The notes below the pieces were generated by a model. It saw only the letters and a list, made by a program, of their open reading frames with translations, made no database searches and was not told the DNA's origin. Made by a program: the position numbers and the translations under genes. Shown piece after piece: positions 52,686 through 63,020 of a stretch of 64,000 nt of DNA. Source of the stretch: Skeletonema tropicum (Eukaryota > Bacillariophyta > Thalassiosirophyceae > Thalassiosirales > Thalassiosiraceae); contig CM074127.1 of assembly GCA_037178625.1 (NCBI GenBank), forward strand, positions 1,426,001 to 1,490,000. Reading direction: 5' to 3'. How positions within the stretch are numbered: position 1 is the stretch's first letter; every line of letters begins with the position of its first letter.

Positions 52686-55436
52686 CTAGCTCCAGTAAAG
52701 ATGAGTCACTCCAAACTGACACTCGTCGTTGCATCCTTTCACACGAATCGATACCACAAGTTCCGTTTTGGAATTTTCCTCGTCGTCGAATACAGTTAGT
52801 AGATTCATCCCAGGCACAGGCACCTGTACCTTCTCTACAAACTGATCTTTGTTCATCGTTGACATGGTTGTTGTCTCTCCATTTTCAATAGCGTATTCGA
52901 GTACGAATGAATCAGGAAGGGTGCTCCCCATCTCCAAATTTAATGCAACGAATCCACTCTCAACACCTGTCGCGTCCATGACTAACCATCCGGTAGATTC
53001 AGAACCCCAAACGCCACCTCTTGATCCTTGATGACCTTCAAGTAAACACTCGCTTGATTTCAATGCACCGCATCCCGTAGATGATATGCTTCCATCACAT
53101 TTGTCACCGGGGAAAGTATGAAGCACTTTCCATCCTTCTCCTGGCTCAATTCTGTCTAATCTTCTACTGAGAGCAGCCGTACTCTTGACAATTGATCTAT
53201 TCACGTTGGAAAGTAGAGCCCTACCATTCAAGTTGTCGTCAACATGACGCATTAAGCGCTGTCGAAGCCACCCCTTTCGTAGTAAACGACGCTGCCTTGC
53301 ATTAGAAGGATTCTTTTCCAGGTTGGCAATTTCGATTGGGTTCACTTCGCCACTAGGTATGATGGCATCTTCCGAGAGATAACCTTCGTACAAACCGGCG
53401 CTCTCTACTGAAACGTCTCTATTATCGAGCACAGATCTCAAGTTTGTGTCGACAGGATTAGCGCGTGGCGTATGTTCGGTGCGGCCTTTCATTCGATTCG
53501 TGCATAGACGTTTTGGAAGCTTCATTTGAGCTTCCAATTGAAAGCAGTGTGGAGCATCCGCCTCGGTCAATGCTTTCACTTTATCTTGAACGTTGGTAAT
53601 GTATTCACCCATGTGCCAATTCTCATCCGCCAAAGGATGGCCCTCGAATATCGTCTTCTCGGCCCAAAAATCTATTGCATCATCTAATGCTGCTAAGATG
53701 TTGTATGATAGTGTGTAGCCCTTTATTTGATGCATCCTCCACCCAACGGCAGTCGGCAGTACTGGAATGTGATCTAATTGAGGCGTAGGAGGGGCATCGC
53801 CTCCGTGATCAGCCCAGCAATGGCTGTCAAAGTTGTACGCCTCTCCGTCACAGTAGCGTTTACTTTTTGAAGGGCATTTGAGGAACTGAGCTGCCCACTC
53901 AAGACCAGAAGCAGCACTTTCACTGACTGTCTCCTCAACACCAGACATGCCATTACCTAGCTGACCAACGTCGACATCTGCTTTTTCGTGAAGATTCCGA
54001 AGAACATCAAAATCACCACCCCACAAGAATGGAAGTGACGTATCTCCAGCAAGAAGTGCTTGTCGCGCAAACAGATCGAACAATGCTTTTGCAGTCTCGT
54101 CTGATTTTCCATTCTCTTCCAAATTGTAATCGTCCCAAACAACCATGTCGACATCCGATCCATAAATGGAACTCCAACCTAAAGTATGAATCAGCGTCGA
54201 TCTTCCTCCAATCATTAGTTCTTGTTCATCTTGAGAACTCAATCCTTGCAAAGGTGGTAGGCCAATTGCTCTGACCACGAGTTGCACGTTCAACTTGTCA
54301 AACAAGGGACCTAACAAATTCTCCATCGTTGCAGCCATGCTTTGATAGCCATGATTTCCTCCATAGCCCATACTCTGCCAGCTTCCTGTTACTACCACAG
54401 TGAACGGAGAATTTGTCATCAATGCATGCAGCAGTCTTCGTTTCAATCCATCCCACGAGCGAGAAGTTGTCCAACCACCCTTCTCTCTCCAACTTGGTGC
54501 GACTTCGTCCAAAGCCTCTGCCGAAGTTGTTGATCCGAGATCAACTTCTTGATTCACCATGAACATATTGATTCGTTCCTGCAATCTCTTATCAATATTT
54601 TCCAGCTCCCATGTGACACTATCATCAGCTTCATCACTTGTTTGTACATTTTTTAAGCCATACCCATGATACGTGGCATAAATGGCCTCCTTTGCTCTTA
54701 CAACCAACTTTGCACCAGCATCCTGAAAGTGATTTGCATAAACAGCATCCGCTTGCCAAGATTCCTCTGGAAACTTACTCTCTGTCAAATCCAAGAAGGG
54801 GTTGCCTGCATTCTCAACCGTCATATATGGCTCTTGTGGCCTATCATCTGCGCCACCATCGAAGAATCCCCAAAAGCCATATACAGATTTGAGAATATAA
54901 TGTCGCTGATTTGAATTTAGACTGGCAAATGGATCGTATTTGGTATTCTTGTAAACAAATGTATTGGGTTTGCTACTCGTGTGACCAAGTAGCGAATTGA
55001 GAGATGCATTTTCTTCTGAATTCAATATCACCGATGAGAGGAATACAATGAATAGAATCGCTATACATGTTTTTAATGTAGATCGATATTGTGGTGTCCA
55101 TGCAAGAGATAACACAGCAACGATTGGTGATAGTTTTTGCTGTAACTGCTTTGCGTAGTGAAGGTAATATGGCGACGCAGAAGTTTTTGATTTTGATCCT
55201 ACTCTTGAAGATGTTGTTGAATTGTTTGCCATTACCAGTCCTTCTAGCTCAGCCTCATCGAGATAATTGTCGGCACCACTCAGGACAGCATTCCCTTGAT
55301 TGCTATAGTATCCATTTCCGTTGTTGTTGACATAATTACCGCTGTAGGGCTGGTCAAAATCATCGTAATCTTCTGAAGTTTGAGAGTAGTTGCTCAGCTC
55401 ATAGGCGCTCCCAAAGTCTTCCTCCGGAGGATCCAT
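52686..55436 (-). CDS. Type II membrane protein with an SGNH-hydrolase-like domain
   Basis: 916 residues, single exon. An acidic Tyr/Asn-rich N-terminus is followed by one membrane span at about 118-138 (TLKTCIAILFIVFLSSVILN), so the bulk probably faces the Golgi lumen or outside. The central block TVVVTGSWQSMGYGGNHGYQ, LVVRAIGLPPLQG and DVDMVVWDDYNLEEN matches the layout of a large algal family in which a GxSxTAG/NYF motif, an RN.A.GG motif and a VVSWD motif suggest an SGNH-type esterase or transferase. Here the nucleophile Ser is in GSWQS. The C-terminal 130 residues, with paired cysteines (CDGSISSTGC, SSECLLEG, KGCNDECQFG), look like a carbohydrate-binding-like beta domain. Activity is inferred; sugar acylation in the secretory route is one option. 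Confidence 0.65.
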   Translation of the reverse strand: MDPPEEDFGSAYELSNYSQTSEDYDDFDQPYSGNYVNNNGNGYYSNQGNAVLSGADNYLDEAELEGLVMANNSTTSSRVGSKSKTSASPYYLHYAKQLQQKLSPIVAVLSLAWTPQYRSTLKTCIAILFIVFLSSVILNSEENASLNSLLGHTSSKPNTFVYKNTKYDPFASLNSNQRHYILKSVYGFWGFFDGGADDRPQEPYMTVENAGNPFLDLTESKFPEESWQADAVYANHFQDAGAKLVVRAKEAIYATYHGYGLKNVQTSDEADDSVTWELENIDKRLQERINMFMVNQEVDLGSTTSAEALDEVAPSWREKGGWTTSRSWDGLKRRLLHALMTNSPFTVVVTGSWQSMGYGGNHGYQSMAATMENLLGPLFDKLNVQLVVRAIGLPPLQGLSSQDEQELMIGGRSTLIHTLGWSSIYGSDVDMVVWDDYNLEENGKSDETAKALFDLFARQALLAGDTSLPFLWGGDFDVLRNLHEKADVDVGQLGNGMSGVEETVSESAASGLEWAAQFLKCPSKSKRYCDGEAYNFDSHCWADHGGDAPPTPQLDHIPVLPTAVGWRMHQIKGYTLSYNILAALDDAIDFWAEKTIFEGHPLADENWHMGEYITNVQDKVKALTEADAPHCFQLEAQMKLPKRLCTNRMKGRTEHTPRANPVDTNLRSVLDNRDVSVESAGLYEGYLSEDAIIPSGEVNPIEIANLEKNPSNARQRRLLRKGWLRQRLMRHVDDNLNGRALLSNVNRSIVKSTAALSRRLDRIEPGEGWKVLHTFPGDKCDGSISSTGCGALKSSECLLEGHQGSRGGVWGSESTGWLVMDATGVESGFVALNLEMGSTLPDSFVLEYAIENGETTTMSTMNKDQFVEKVQVPVPGMNLLTVFDDEENSKTELVVSIRVKGCNDECQFGVTHLYWS

Positions 55437-55584
55437 TTTGTATTATTATAGAACTGGTAAAAAGTATTGCCTACAGCTGCGATAGCCTCCTCTCGTTCAA
55501 CCAGACAGTAATGGGTCACCTCGACAACTTTGATCTGGATGATATTACTTAGAGTAAATATGGCTAACGGAAAAATGAAGGACA

Positions 55585-56375
55585 ATGCCATGATCAAGGG
55601 TAAATAAATAGGGTATGACTCAAATTTTGGCGGGAAATCTCCACCGGCACGATAACACGTAAAAAAATAAAGAGGATTTACCGTCTCGTAGTCAAACTCA
55701 GATGCGAAAGTCAGTGCCGGTCAAGAGTATGATCAGCACCAACCACGCCGCTCAAGGCAACGGCAACCATGATCACCGTTGCCGCCGTTGAAATAGACCA
55801 AGTTAATAGCCGTATTATCGGCCGATCGGTGGCTGACCGTTACTATGGATTATTATGTTAATGTTGAAGCTCTCGCCGCAGGCAAATCCGCCGAGGGAAG
55901 GCAGCATGGAGGCAATATTAGACGGTGACGTCCGGCGAGCGCCGGCCATTGAATAGGGCTCATTGAACATCCCAAGGAGCGTTTCTGGTGGATCCACGTA
56001 CGATAACATCAACATAATAATCCATAGTAACAATCAGCCACCGATAGGCGGATAATATGGCTAAAAACTTGGTCTATTCCAGTGGCGGCAACGTCGACCA
56101 TGGTTGCCGTTGCTTTTAGCGGTGAATGATCAGTTCGAGCTTTCAATGACGGGAAAGGATGAGACAAGCGAGACTCAACCATAGGGAATCAAACGTCGTA
56201 TCGGCACTGTTACTTAGGGAAATTGTGTGTGTTCGGTGGACAACGGTGGACAGTATTAGGTACAACGTAGGAATACGTAGAAATGGCCTCGTGTCACAGT
56301 TTGAGTTTGACCACGAGACGGTAAGCGTCACACTCTGTGTGACATACCCTATTTATTTACCCTTGGCCATGATCC
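55585..56375. mobile_element. Foldback element with long inverted repeats (about 0.8 kb)
   Basis: Left arm 55588-55865 and right arm 56000-56372 are inverted copies. Outer ends: aagggtaaataaatagggta on the left, and its complement in tacc ctatttatttaccctt on the right. Next come taccgtctcgtagtcaaact and its partner near 56305-56325. The inner arms are longer: atagaccaagttaatagccg...tactatggattattatgtta against the complement of taacataataatccatagta-like sequence. The centre, about 130 bases, holds a GC-rich palindrome (gacgtccggcgagcgccggc). No protein is encoded and no clear target duplication is seen. Confidence 0.7.
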
Positions 56376-58362
56376 TCTGCTCTTGTGGTGTCGTGAGTCG
56401 TGATTGAGGTTTGAGCGAGCCACGGGGTTACGCCACTTAATCTCGACTAAATTAGAAAAATATTGAGACACCTACCTGACTTCGAAAAGTTCCGTCACCC
56501 CACGCAAAAATCACACACAATGGCACAAACTTCAAAAAAATCCTCAACCATAGACACTATACAGCGTAGAACATCTCCTACCATTACACCAGTACATGGC
56601 AAACCCTCCGCGTTTTTTTACAGTAGCTTCATCATATACCACCCGACCCCTGCGCAGAAAACGCGGAGCATTGGTTACGATGTATTCCTTCAATAAAAAG
56701 TTTCGTGCGCGAAGTTTCCTAATGAAACATTGCCGTTCATGTCGGAGGGAGAGTCATGCCGGTGCATAACCCATGGAGACATAAAGCATGATCCTTGCAG
56801 CCCACCAATCGAGTGTATATATCCATAGGGAGGCGTGGGTGTCTTAGTGTACCGATGTTTCGGCCGGTAACACCATCCTCAACGTCGTAACTCGATGTCC
56901 ATCAATGGTTCATTTTTATCTTTGGCCCTACTGCAATAAGGAGTGACAATAACACCAATGAAGGCAACCAACACTCTCCATCGACTTTAATATGGTGATA
57001 GACGATTAATTGACCCTTGGAGTGGAATGGAAGCTCTTATGACATCATTTTGATGATACAAAAAATGTACATGTTTTTCGTCTCTGTCGAACGCAACAAC
57101 TAACCGAAAGCTAATGGAAACGGGATGCATATCGATCAAACAAGCATCAGCTTATTATTATTATGATAGTAAACATCCTTGGGAGCGATAATAACAATGA
57201 GTTCTGAGGAAATACTTGTTTGTTCAGTAAAACTCATTGCATATTTAGCCTACATCAAAACCAACATACATAACACTGTCTCCCATGTGTTATAATCACT
57301 ATAAAGCATCATCCACTTGTCGAAGTATTCGAATATACGCATACGATCAATTGGTATATAAATTACCACTCATTTGATGTTATCGGTCCTTCACGATGTT
57401 GATTTCAGCATTGCGTTTAAGGAGCAAATAATAGATTCTGTCTAACTTGTGAAATGTGGTTGATTATCGATTAGATAATGGGTTTGGACTACCCAAGGAT
57501 AAATAGACGCCCAATGTATATATAACATTGATGTGGTGAAAGGATATCCTCTCTTTTGTAACATATCATTGCCGAAACGTCCATAGGAGGGGTGAATGGA
57601 GGTGAAAGTGGTAAATTTTATGCCGTCGATGGCGACGTTATTTTATTCATTTACGGTGGATCGACTGAGTTTTCCTGGCTTGGGCGCGTATAAGATGATT
57701 TATGCGACTGATCAAGCCGAGTATTCTAGGCGTATTCAATATGCACGCTTAACTGTGGCCACAGGAGTGGAGGACATCATGGTGACGGTGTAAAAGGTGT
57801 GGTGGATGATGGATTTTTTGCGTTTCTCGTTCCATCTCAAAATTACGCGGGAAGGCCAAACGTAACCCCGTGGCGAGCGAGGCGGACGGAGGCTGATTGT
57901 GTCCGAAATTGTCCACTCTCTCAGTATGTACGGGCCACGAGGTCCTAAGTATTTGGCGAGTGGCACCGGAAAGATCCGGCAAAGCACGGAAAGCAAGCAA
58001 GAAGAAAAATCCAAGAGTCAAAAATCTAAAAGACGTCAAATCCGATCCGGCATCTGGCGGCATCGGCATAGGCATAGCCCTATTGCCTGTGCATTCCCAT
58101 TCCCCTTCAAGCGGAGCTATATACATAAGCAAGCCCGCCTGAGACAGCTGACGCCGCCGCCGTGCCGCCTACATCCTACCATTGCCTTGTTAGTTGCCGC
58201 TTGTGGACATTTTATCATTATCCAACTCTAACTGCAACCGTCTAAACACTCCAATCTGAGCTCGTACTGTTCTTATTGATTGCTGCCTTCGCAAAGCAAG
58301 ATAGCAATACCAAGCCACTAAAGCGAACTCAATTCTGAGAAGGGAACCGACCATCTGCAATA
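56376..58362. other. Long intergenic region before the CDPK gene
   Basis: Nearly 2 kb with no recognisable gene. It has a small hairpin (ctccgcgttttt near 56608 and aaaacgcggag near 56658) and scattered AT-rich tracts. A 65-codon frame at 57596-57793 and several frames at 57900-58230 show no family features. The CDPK promoter and 5' UTR must lie at the right end. Confidence 0.5.
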
Positions 58363-60652
58363 ATGGGTAACACAACGGGCAAATCATCCAAGCACAACGA
58401 TGTACTTGATCTTTCGGGGCACGGTAAAAAGAAGTTGTCTGAGCGCGAGGCCACGGCAACATGGTACCGCTACGGAGTGCCAGTAACCGATGTCTACGAT
58501 GTGGTGGAAGTTCTCGGACATGGTCACATGGGTGAGGTGTTTACCGTCCGAAGAAAGACTTCAGGTCATCATTCAGATCAGACGCGTGAAAAAGTTAAGG
58601 AGAATGATATCAAGAAGTTAATTGATGAAGAAAACAACAAGAAGGAGAAGAAGGGGAGGATCTCTACTCCGTCTAAGAAGGGCATCAAGGCTGCAGCCAA
58701 TAAAATGAAAATGAAGATGGGGGGCAAGAATGAACGATTGAGTGAAGAGAATGATTCAAACTTGACTCAGTTCATCCAAGATGATGTAACTCCTCGAACT
58801 ATTTATGAACCAACGAAGCAAGCAACCCCTGCCAAGAGTATCATGCGAAATAGCTTCACATCACCGAAAAAAGGGGGAGAATCTGCACCCCCCTCGCCTG
58901 GCTTGGATACTTCAGCACACGATCAACGACCCTCTTCAGGTGGCTTGGCAACAAAGAAGGCTGTTCACTTTCAGCGAACATTCGCCGTGAAGACTATCTT
59001 GACCAGTCGAATCCAGAAAGACCAAATGGACGAGCTTGTAAATGAAATCACCATCATGCGAAAGTTGGATCATCCATATGTCCTCAAGTTGTATGAGGTT
59101 TATCATGTCAAGCGCAAGCTATGGCTAGTCACAGAACTTCTCACAGGAGGTGACTTGGCTTCTAGGAAGCACAGCGAGTATGCCACCAAAAACGTGATTG
59201 AGCAGGTACTTCGTGCCTTGGTCTATCTACACCGTATGGGTGTCGTACATCGAGATATCAAGCTTGAAAATATCTTGTATGAAAACAATAGCAAGAATGC
59301 TACAGTTCGATTAATTGATTTTGGTTTGTCAAGAACATTTGATCGGACAACAGTTATGGGGGATTATGCACGGACGCCCTACACACTCACTCCGGAGGCG
59401 GCAACTACGGGTCATAGGTTTGCTACAGATAAAAGTGATGTGTGGGCAGTTGGTGTCATTGCTTTCATCATGCTGTCGGGTGAGTTTCCTTTCGTCAAGA
59501 CCCATTCTGATTTGAAAAATGATCATTTAATGGAGAGATTGAAAAAGGTGAGTTAGGGAATGAAAATGTTGCTTCTCAAAATCTTTCTTTAGGCTTCTTT
59601 CTAATACAGCTATGAACTCTCAGGGACGTTTCGACTTTGGAATTACTTGGAAGGGTCGTGGGATTACTTATCAGGCAAAACAATTTGTTACTGGCTGCCT
59701 CCAGAAAGACCCAGCGAAACGTTGGAGTGCTTATGACGCGTTAGCCAATTTACAAGAAAACTGGGCACCAGTAGTTGACAAGATTTGGGATGACTGGCAA
59801 GCTGAAGTCAAGAAGAAAATTAAGCCAGAATTTGTACGGCCGGAAGACATGGACGACCTCACTGATGATTCAGATCACGGACAAGAATCAGATATCGATG
59901 ACGATAGTAGTCTAAGTAGCAATGTGAGTGGTACCTCCCTGCTTGATGAAGACAATGATGACGATCCTCCTCCACCGCTAGTTGATAAGGATACAAGAGC
60001 AAAATACATTAAACAGCACGTCCAAAAGACTGTCATGTTGAAGAATGCGGAAGGTCCGATTGATACTAACGAAGATGTGAAGTGGAAGCTTGAAGAAGTG
60101 CAAAGATATGCCAACTTTGGTATAATGAAGAAAACAATCTTGATAACCATGGCACATACTTTGGATCGCTCAGATGTTGGGAAGCTTAGGGAGATCTTTT
60201 TAGAGGCCGATACGAACGGTTCTGGAACAATCACTTTAAAAGAGTTGATTAGTGCATTCCAAAAGACTTCGCCGGAGGTCGATTCAAAAGAAGTAGAGAC
60301 TCTATTCAAGGGTATTGACAGAGACAAATCAGGTCACATCCACTACGCAGAATTTCTGGCGTCATTGGCAGAAAGTCATGGGCTTGTAACGATGGATCGT
60401 TTGACAGAAGTCTTTGATCGTATCGACACAGAGGGAAAGGGGTACATTACTCATGAAGACTTGAAGTCGATTCTTGGTTCTGATTATGATAAGGCCACTG
60501 TTGACAAAATGATCAAAGAAGCTGATGTAAAGAACAATGGCAGGATTGATTACGATGAACTCTTGCAGCTAATGTTTAGTGACCCAGTGCAAGGTGATAA
60601 GTTGGCCGAATCTTTTGATGCATTAGCTTCTCCTTCAAGTTTCGATATATAG
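58363..60652 (+). CDS. CDPK: Calcium-dependent protein kinase with four EF-hands
   Basis: Ser/Thr kinase activated by Ca2+ through its own calmodulin-like domain. Exons 58363-59547 and 59624-60652 (76-base intron) give 737 residues. MGNTTGKSS at the N-terminus is a possible myristoylation site. The glycine loop LGHGHMGEV is at 51-59, the ATP lysine in FAVKTI at about 210, HRDIKLEN at 296-303 and DFG at 319-321. EF-hand loops start at about 591 (DTNGSGTITLKE), 627 (DRDKSGHIHYAE), 663 (DTEGKGYITHED) and 696 (DVKNNGRIDYDE). Two features are unusual: about 135 residues, Lys/Ser-rich, are inserted between the glycine loop and the lysine, and an acidic stretch of about 60 residues lies between the kinase and the EF-hands, with a possible autoinhibitory helix after it. 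The activation segment ends TPE rather than APE. Confidence 0.92.
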
Positions 60653-60974
60653 CATTTAAGATGAGCAAATGCCCAGTTATATTTCATGAATGACAGCTCA
60701 CCATTTTAAATAGGATACACATTACTTGCGTGTTGAGGCCATTGCATTGGCTCAGCATCGCGACTGCACTCGACACCGATAATTTGCATGCTTCCTTCTT
60801 TCTCCTTTACTCGAAATCCGGCGCAGACAGACAGAGCATCAAATGCCCGCCTCTCATCAAAAGCCGTGTCTTTGGAATAGCCTCCACCTCCACCTAAAAC
60901 TAAAAAGCATCACGTGGATAGAGCAGAAATAATAGGGAAGAGGTCGGCCTCCAACACAATCAATAGACGCAACA
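60653..60974. other. Intergenic between CDPK and eRF3
   Basis: 322 bases without a gene; CDPK 3' UTR and eRF3 promoter. Nothing further recognised. Confidence 0.55.
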
Positions 60975-62738
60975 ATGAATCCTAACGCAGGAGAGTGGAA
61001 GCCATCGGCTGCAGCTGCAGAATGGACCCCGGGTGGCGCTGCTGCCCCCGCACCAGCGCCGGTTCCACCGCCACCGCCCAAGACAGAATCGTCTGTATCC
61101 GACATTGATGAATCTGACCCTCTTTGGCAAGTAGTTCTCAATAAGATATGTAATGGTGACAGAGATCGAGCATTGAAGTTAATTAATGATCCGGATCAGC
61201 TAACCCAATATCCTGAGGTCGAGGCTCTCTTGGCCGCTGGTGATGCTATGGAGGAGGACTGGGAAAAGGAGGGCGACAAACTTGCCGAGAAGGTTGACGA
61301 AATGGCCATTGAGGAATCGAAACCTGCTGAATCGGCGGCATCTCCTACAAAGATGGAAGAAGAAGAAGAAGAGCCAGAAGAAGTTGAGGCTGCTGTTGAG
61401 GGTGATCCTCGTGAACATCTCAATCTTGTCTTCATTGGACACGTTGATGCGGGTAAATCTACACTCTCAGGTAACATCCTCTACTTGACAGAAAATGTTG
61501 ATAAGCGTACCATCGAAAAATACGAGGCGGAAGCTAAGGAGCGTAATCGTGAATCTTGGTTCTTGGCGTTTATCATGGACACAAATGAAGAGGAACGTGC
61601 CAAGGGTAAGACTGTAGAAGTCGGCCGTGCCAAATTCGACACAGATTTACATCGTTATTCCATTTTGGACGCTCCCGGTCACAAGAACTATGTCCCCAAT
61701 ATGATTATGGGTGCTAGTCAAGCGGATGTTGGTGTTCTTGTCATCTCCGCACGTAAGGGTGAGTTTGAAGCTGGTTTTGATAAGGGAGGGCAGACACGTG
61801 AGCATGCCTTGTTGGCCAAGACATTGGGAGTGACGTATTTGGTTGTTGTGATCAATAAGATGGACGAGCCCACCGTGAAATGGAGTAAGGATCGATATGA
61901 TCAATGTATTGGTAAGTTGAGACCATTCTTAAAGGGATGCGGCTTCAAAATCAAGAAGGAAGTTAAATTCATGCCCATCTCGGGATTGAACGGTGCCAAT
62001 GTAAAGGAAGAGGTCGCCGAATCCGAATGTGGCTGGTGGAAGAAAATGTGGCAAGCTGGTGAAAACAATACTGACAAGCCAACCTTGATGAGCTTATTGG
62101 ACTCACTTGATATGAAGGGACGTGATGCCGACGCTCCCGTTCGCATTCCCGTCTTGGATAGATACACAGACAGAGGAACCATTGCAATGGGTAAGGTAGA
62201 ATCAGGAACTATTCGCCCTGGTATGAAGGTCACAGTAATGCCAACACGTCAGCAGTTCAAGGTTGATGGAGTCTGGAGCGAGGAGACCCCGCTCTCTTCC
62301 GCTCGACCTGGGGAGAACGTCCTTGTGAAACTTTCTGGAGCAGGTATGGATGAAGTGCAGAAGGGATTCGTCATTTGCACACCTCCTGCCTGTCGCTCTG
62401 TAGATAAGCTGATTTGTCAGATTATGGTAATGGACTTGCCCGATCAGGCCAAGATTCTCACGGCTGGGTTCAAAGCCAATTTCCATGCTCACACTGCCGA
62501 AGAAGAGGCAACTGTTACCAAGATTTTTGAGACCACTGACAGAAAAGGAAAGGTTACGAAGGGTGCAAGGTTTGCTAACATAGGACAGACAGTGGTTTGT
62601 ATGATTGAGCTTGAAAGGACTGTGCCTTTGGAAACCTTTGAGGACTACCCCTTCCTTGGACGATTTACTCTGAGAACGGAAGGTAAGACATGTGCGATTG
62701 GAGTTGTCAAGAAGCTTCCACCAAAGAAAGAGGGCTAG
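60975..62738 (+). CDS. eRF3: Translation termination factor eRF3 (GSPT/Sup35 family GTPase)
   Basis: 587 residues, no intron. GTPase that works with eRF1 in stop-codon-dependent release in the cytosol. The EF-Tu-type G domain has GHVDAGKST at 155-163, DAPGHKNY at 232-239 and NKMD at 294-297; beta-barrel domains follow, with the C-terminus ending VVKKLPPKKEG. The N-terminal extension starts MNPNAGEWKPSAAAAEWTPG, which lines up with the two overlapping PAM2 motifs of animal eRF3 (LNxNAxxFxP...AAEFVP) but with Trp in place of Phe. A second acidic part, including EEEEEEPEEVEAA, precedes the G domain. It is distinct from EF-1alpha and HBS1 by the GHVDAGKST-to-ERNRESWFLAFIMDTNEEER context of eRF3. 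Confidence 0.92.
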   Translation: MNPNAGEWKPSAAAAEWTPGGAAAPAPAPVPPPPPKTESSVSDIDESDPLWQVVLNKICNGDRDRALKLINDPDQLTQYPEVEALLAAGDAMEEDWEKEGDKLAEKVDEMAIEESKPAESAASPTKMEEEEEEPEEVEAAVEGDPREHLNLVFIGHVDAGKSTLSGNILYLTENVDKRTIEKYEAEAKERNRESWFLAFIMDTNEEERAKGKTVEVGRAKFDTDLHRYSILDAPGHKNYVPNMIMGASQADVGVLVISARKGEFEAGFDKGGQTREHALLAKTLGVTYLVVVINKMDEPTVKWSKDRYDQCIGKLRPFLKGCGFKIKKEVKFMPISGLNGANVKEEVAESECGWWKKMWQAGENNTDKPTLMSLLDSLDMKGRDADAPVRIPVLDRYTDRGTIAMGKVESGTIRPGMKVTVMPTRQQFKVDGVWSEETPLSSARPGENVLVKLSGAGMDEVQKGFVICTPPACRSVDKLICQIMVMDLPDQAKILTAGFKANFHAHTAEEEATVTKIFETTDRKGKVTKGARFANIGQTVVCMIELERTVPLETFEDYPFLGRFTLRTEGKTCAIGVVKKLPPKKEG

Positions 62739-63020
62739 ATAATTTTGTTATGATAAAGTACTAAAAAGAGACGAGTAATGGGATAGGGTGCCATTACATC
62801 ATGCATGTATGGTAGAGAAACATTCACTGTAATTCATTAAGCAGGATTCTGTGCCCCTGATCTGATCTGGTGGGCGGCTAGCTACATAACAAAAACTAAC
62901 AATGACAGTGGTGTCGGGTCTTTCTCGCTCGCAGAGCAGCCCTTTTTTTGCGCCACCGCAGATTTTTTTCTCTTTTTTGCACTTTGCTCTCCGCCTCGAT
63001 CTTGTGATCTTGTCCTCACA
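62739..63020. other. Intergenic between eRF3 and the reductase
   Basis: 282 bases. T-rich tract at about 62940-62980 just before the next start codon; no other feature seen. Confidence 0.5.

Noticed and set aside
57596..57793. 65-codon gene in the long intergenic region
   Set aside because: No start context, family motif or conserved partner; length is within chance expectation.
60975..62738. Elongation factor EF-1alpha or HBS1
   Set aside because: The N-terminal PAM2-like extension and the details of the G domain (ERNRESWFLAFIMDTNEEER) fit eRF3 better.
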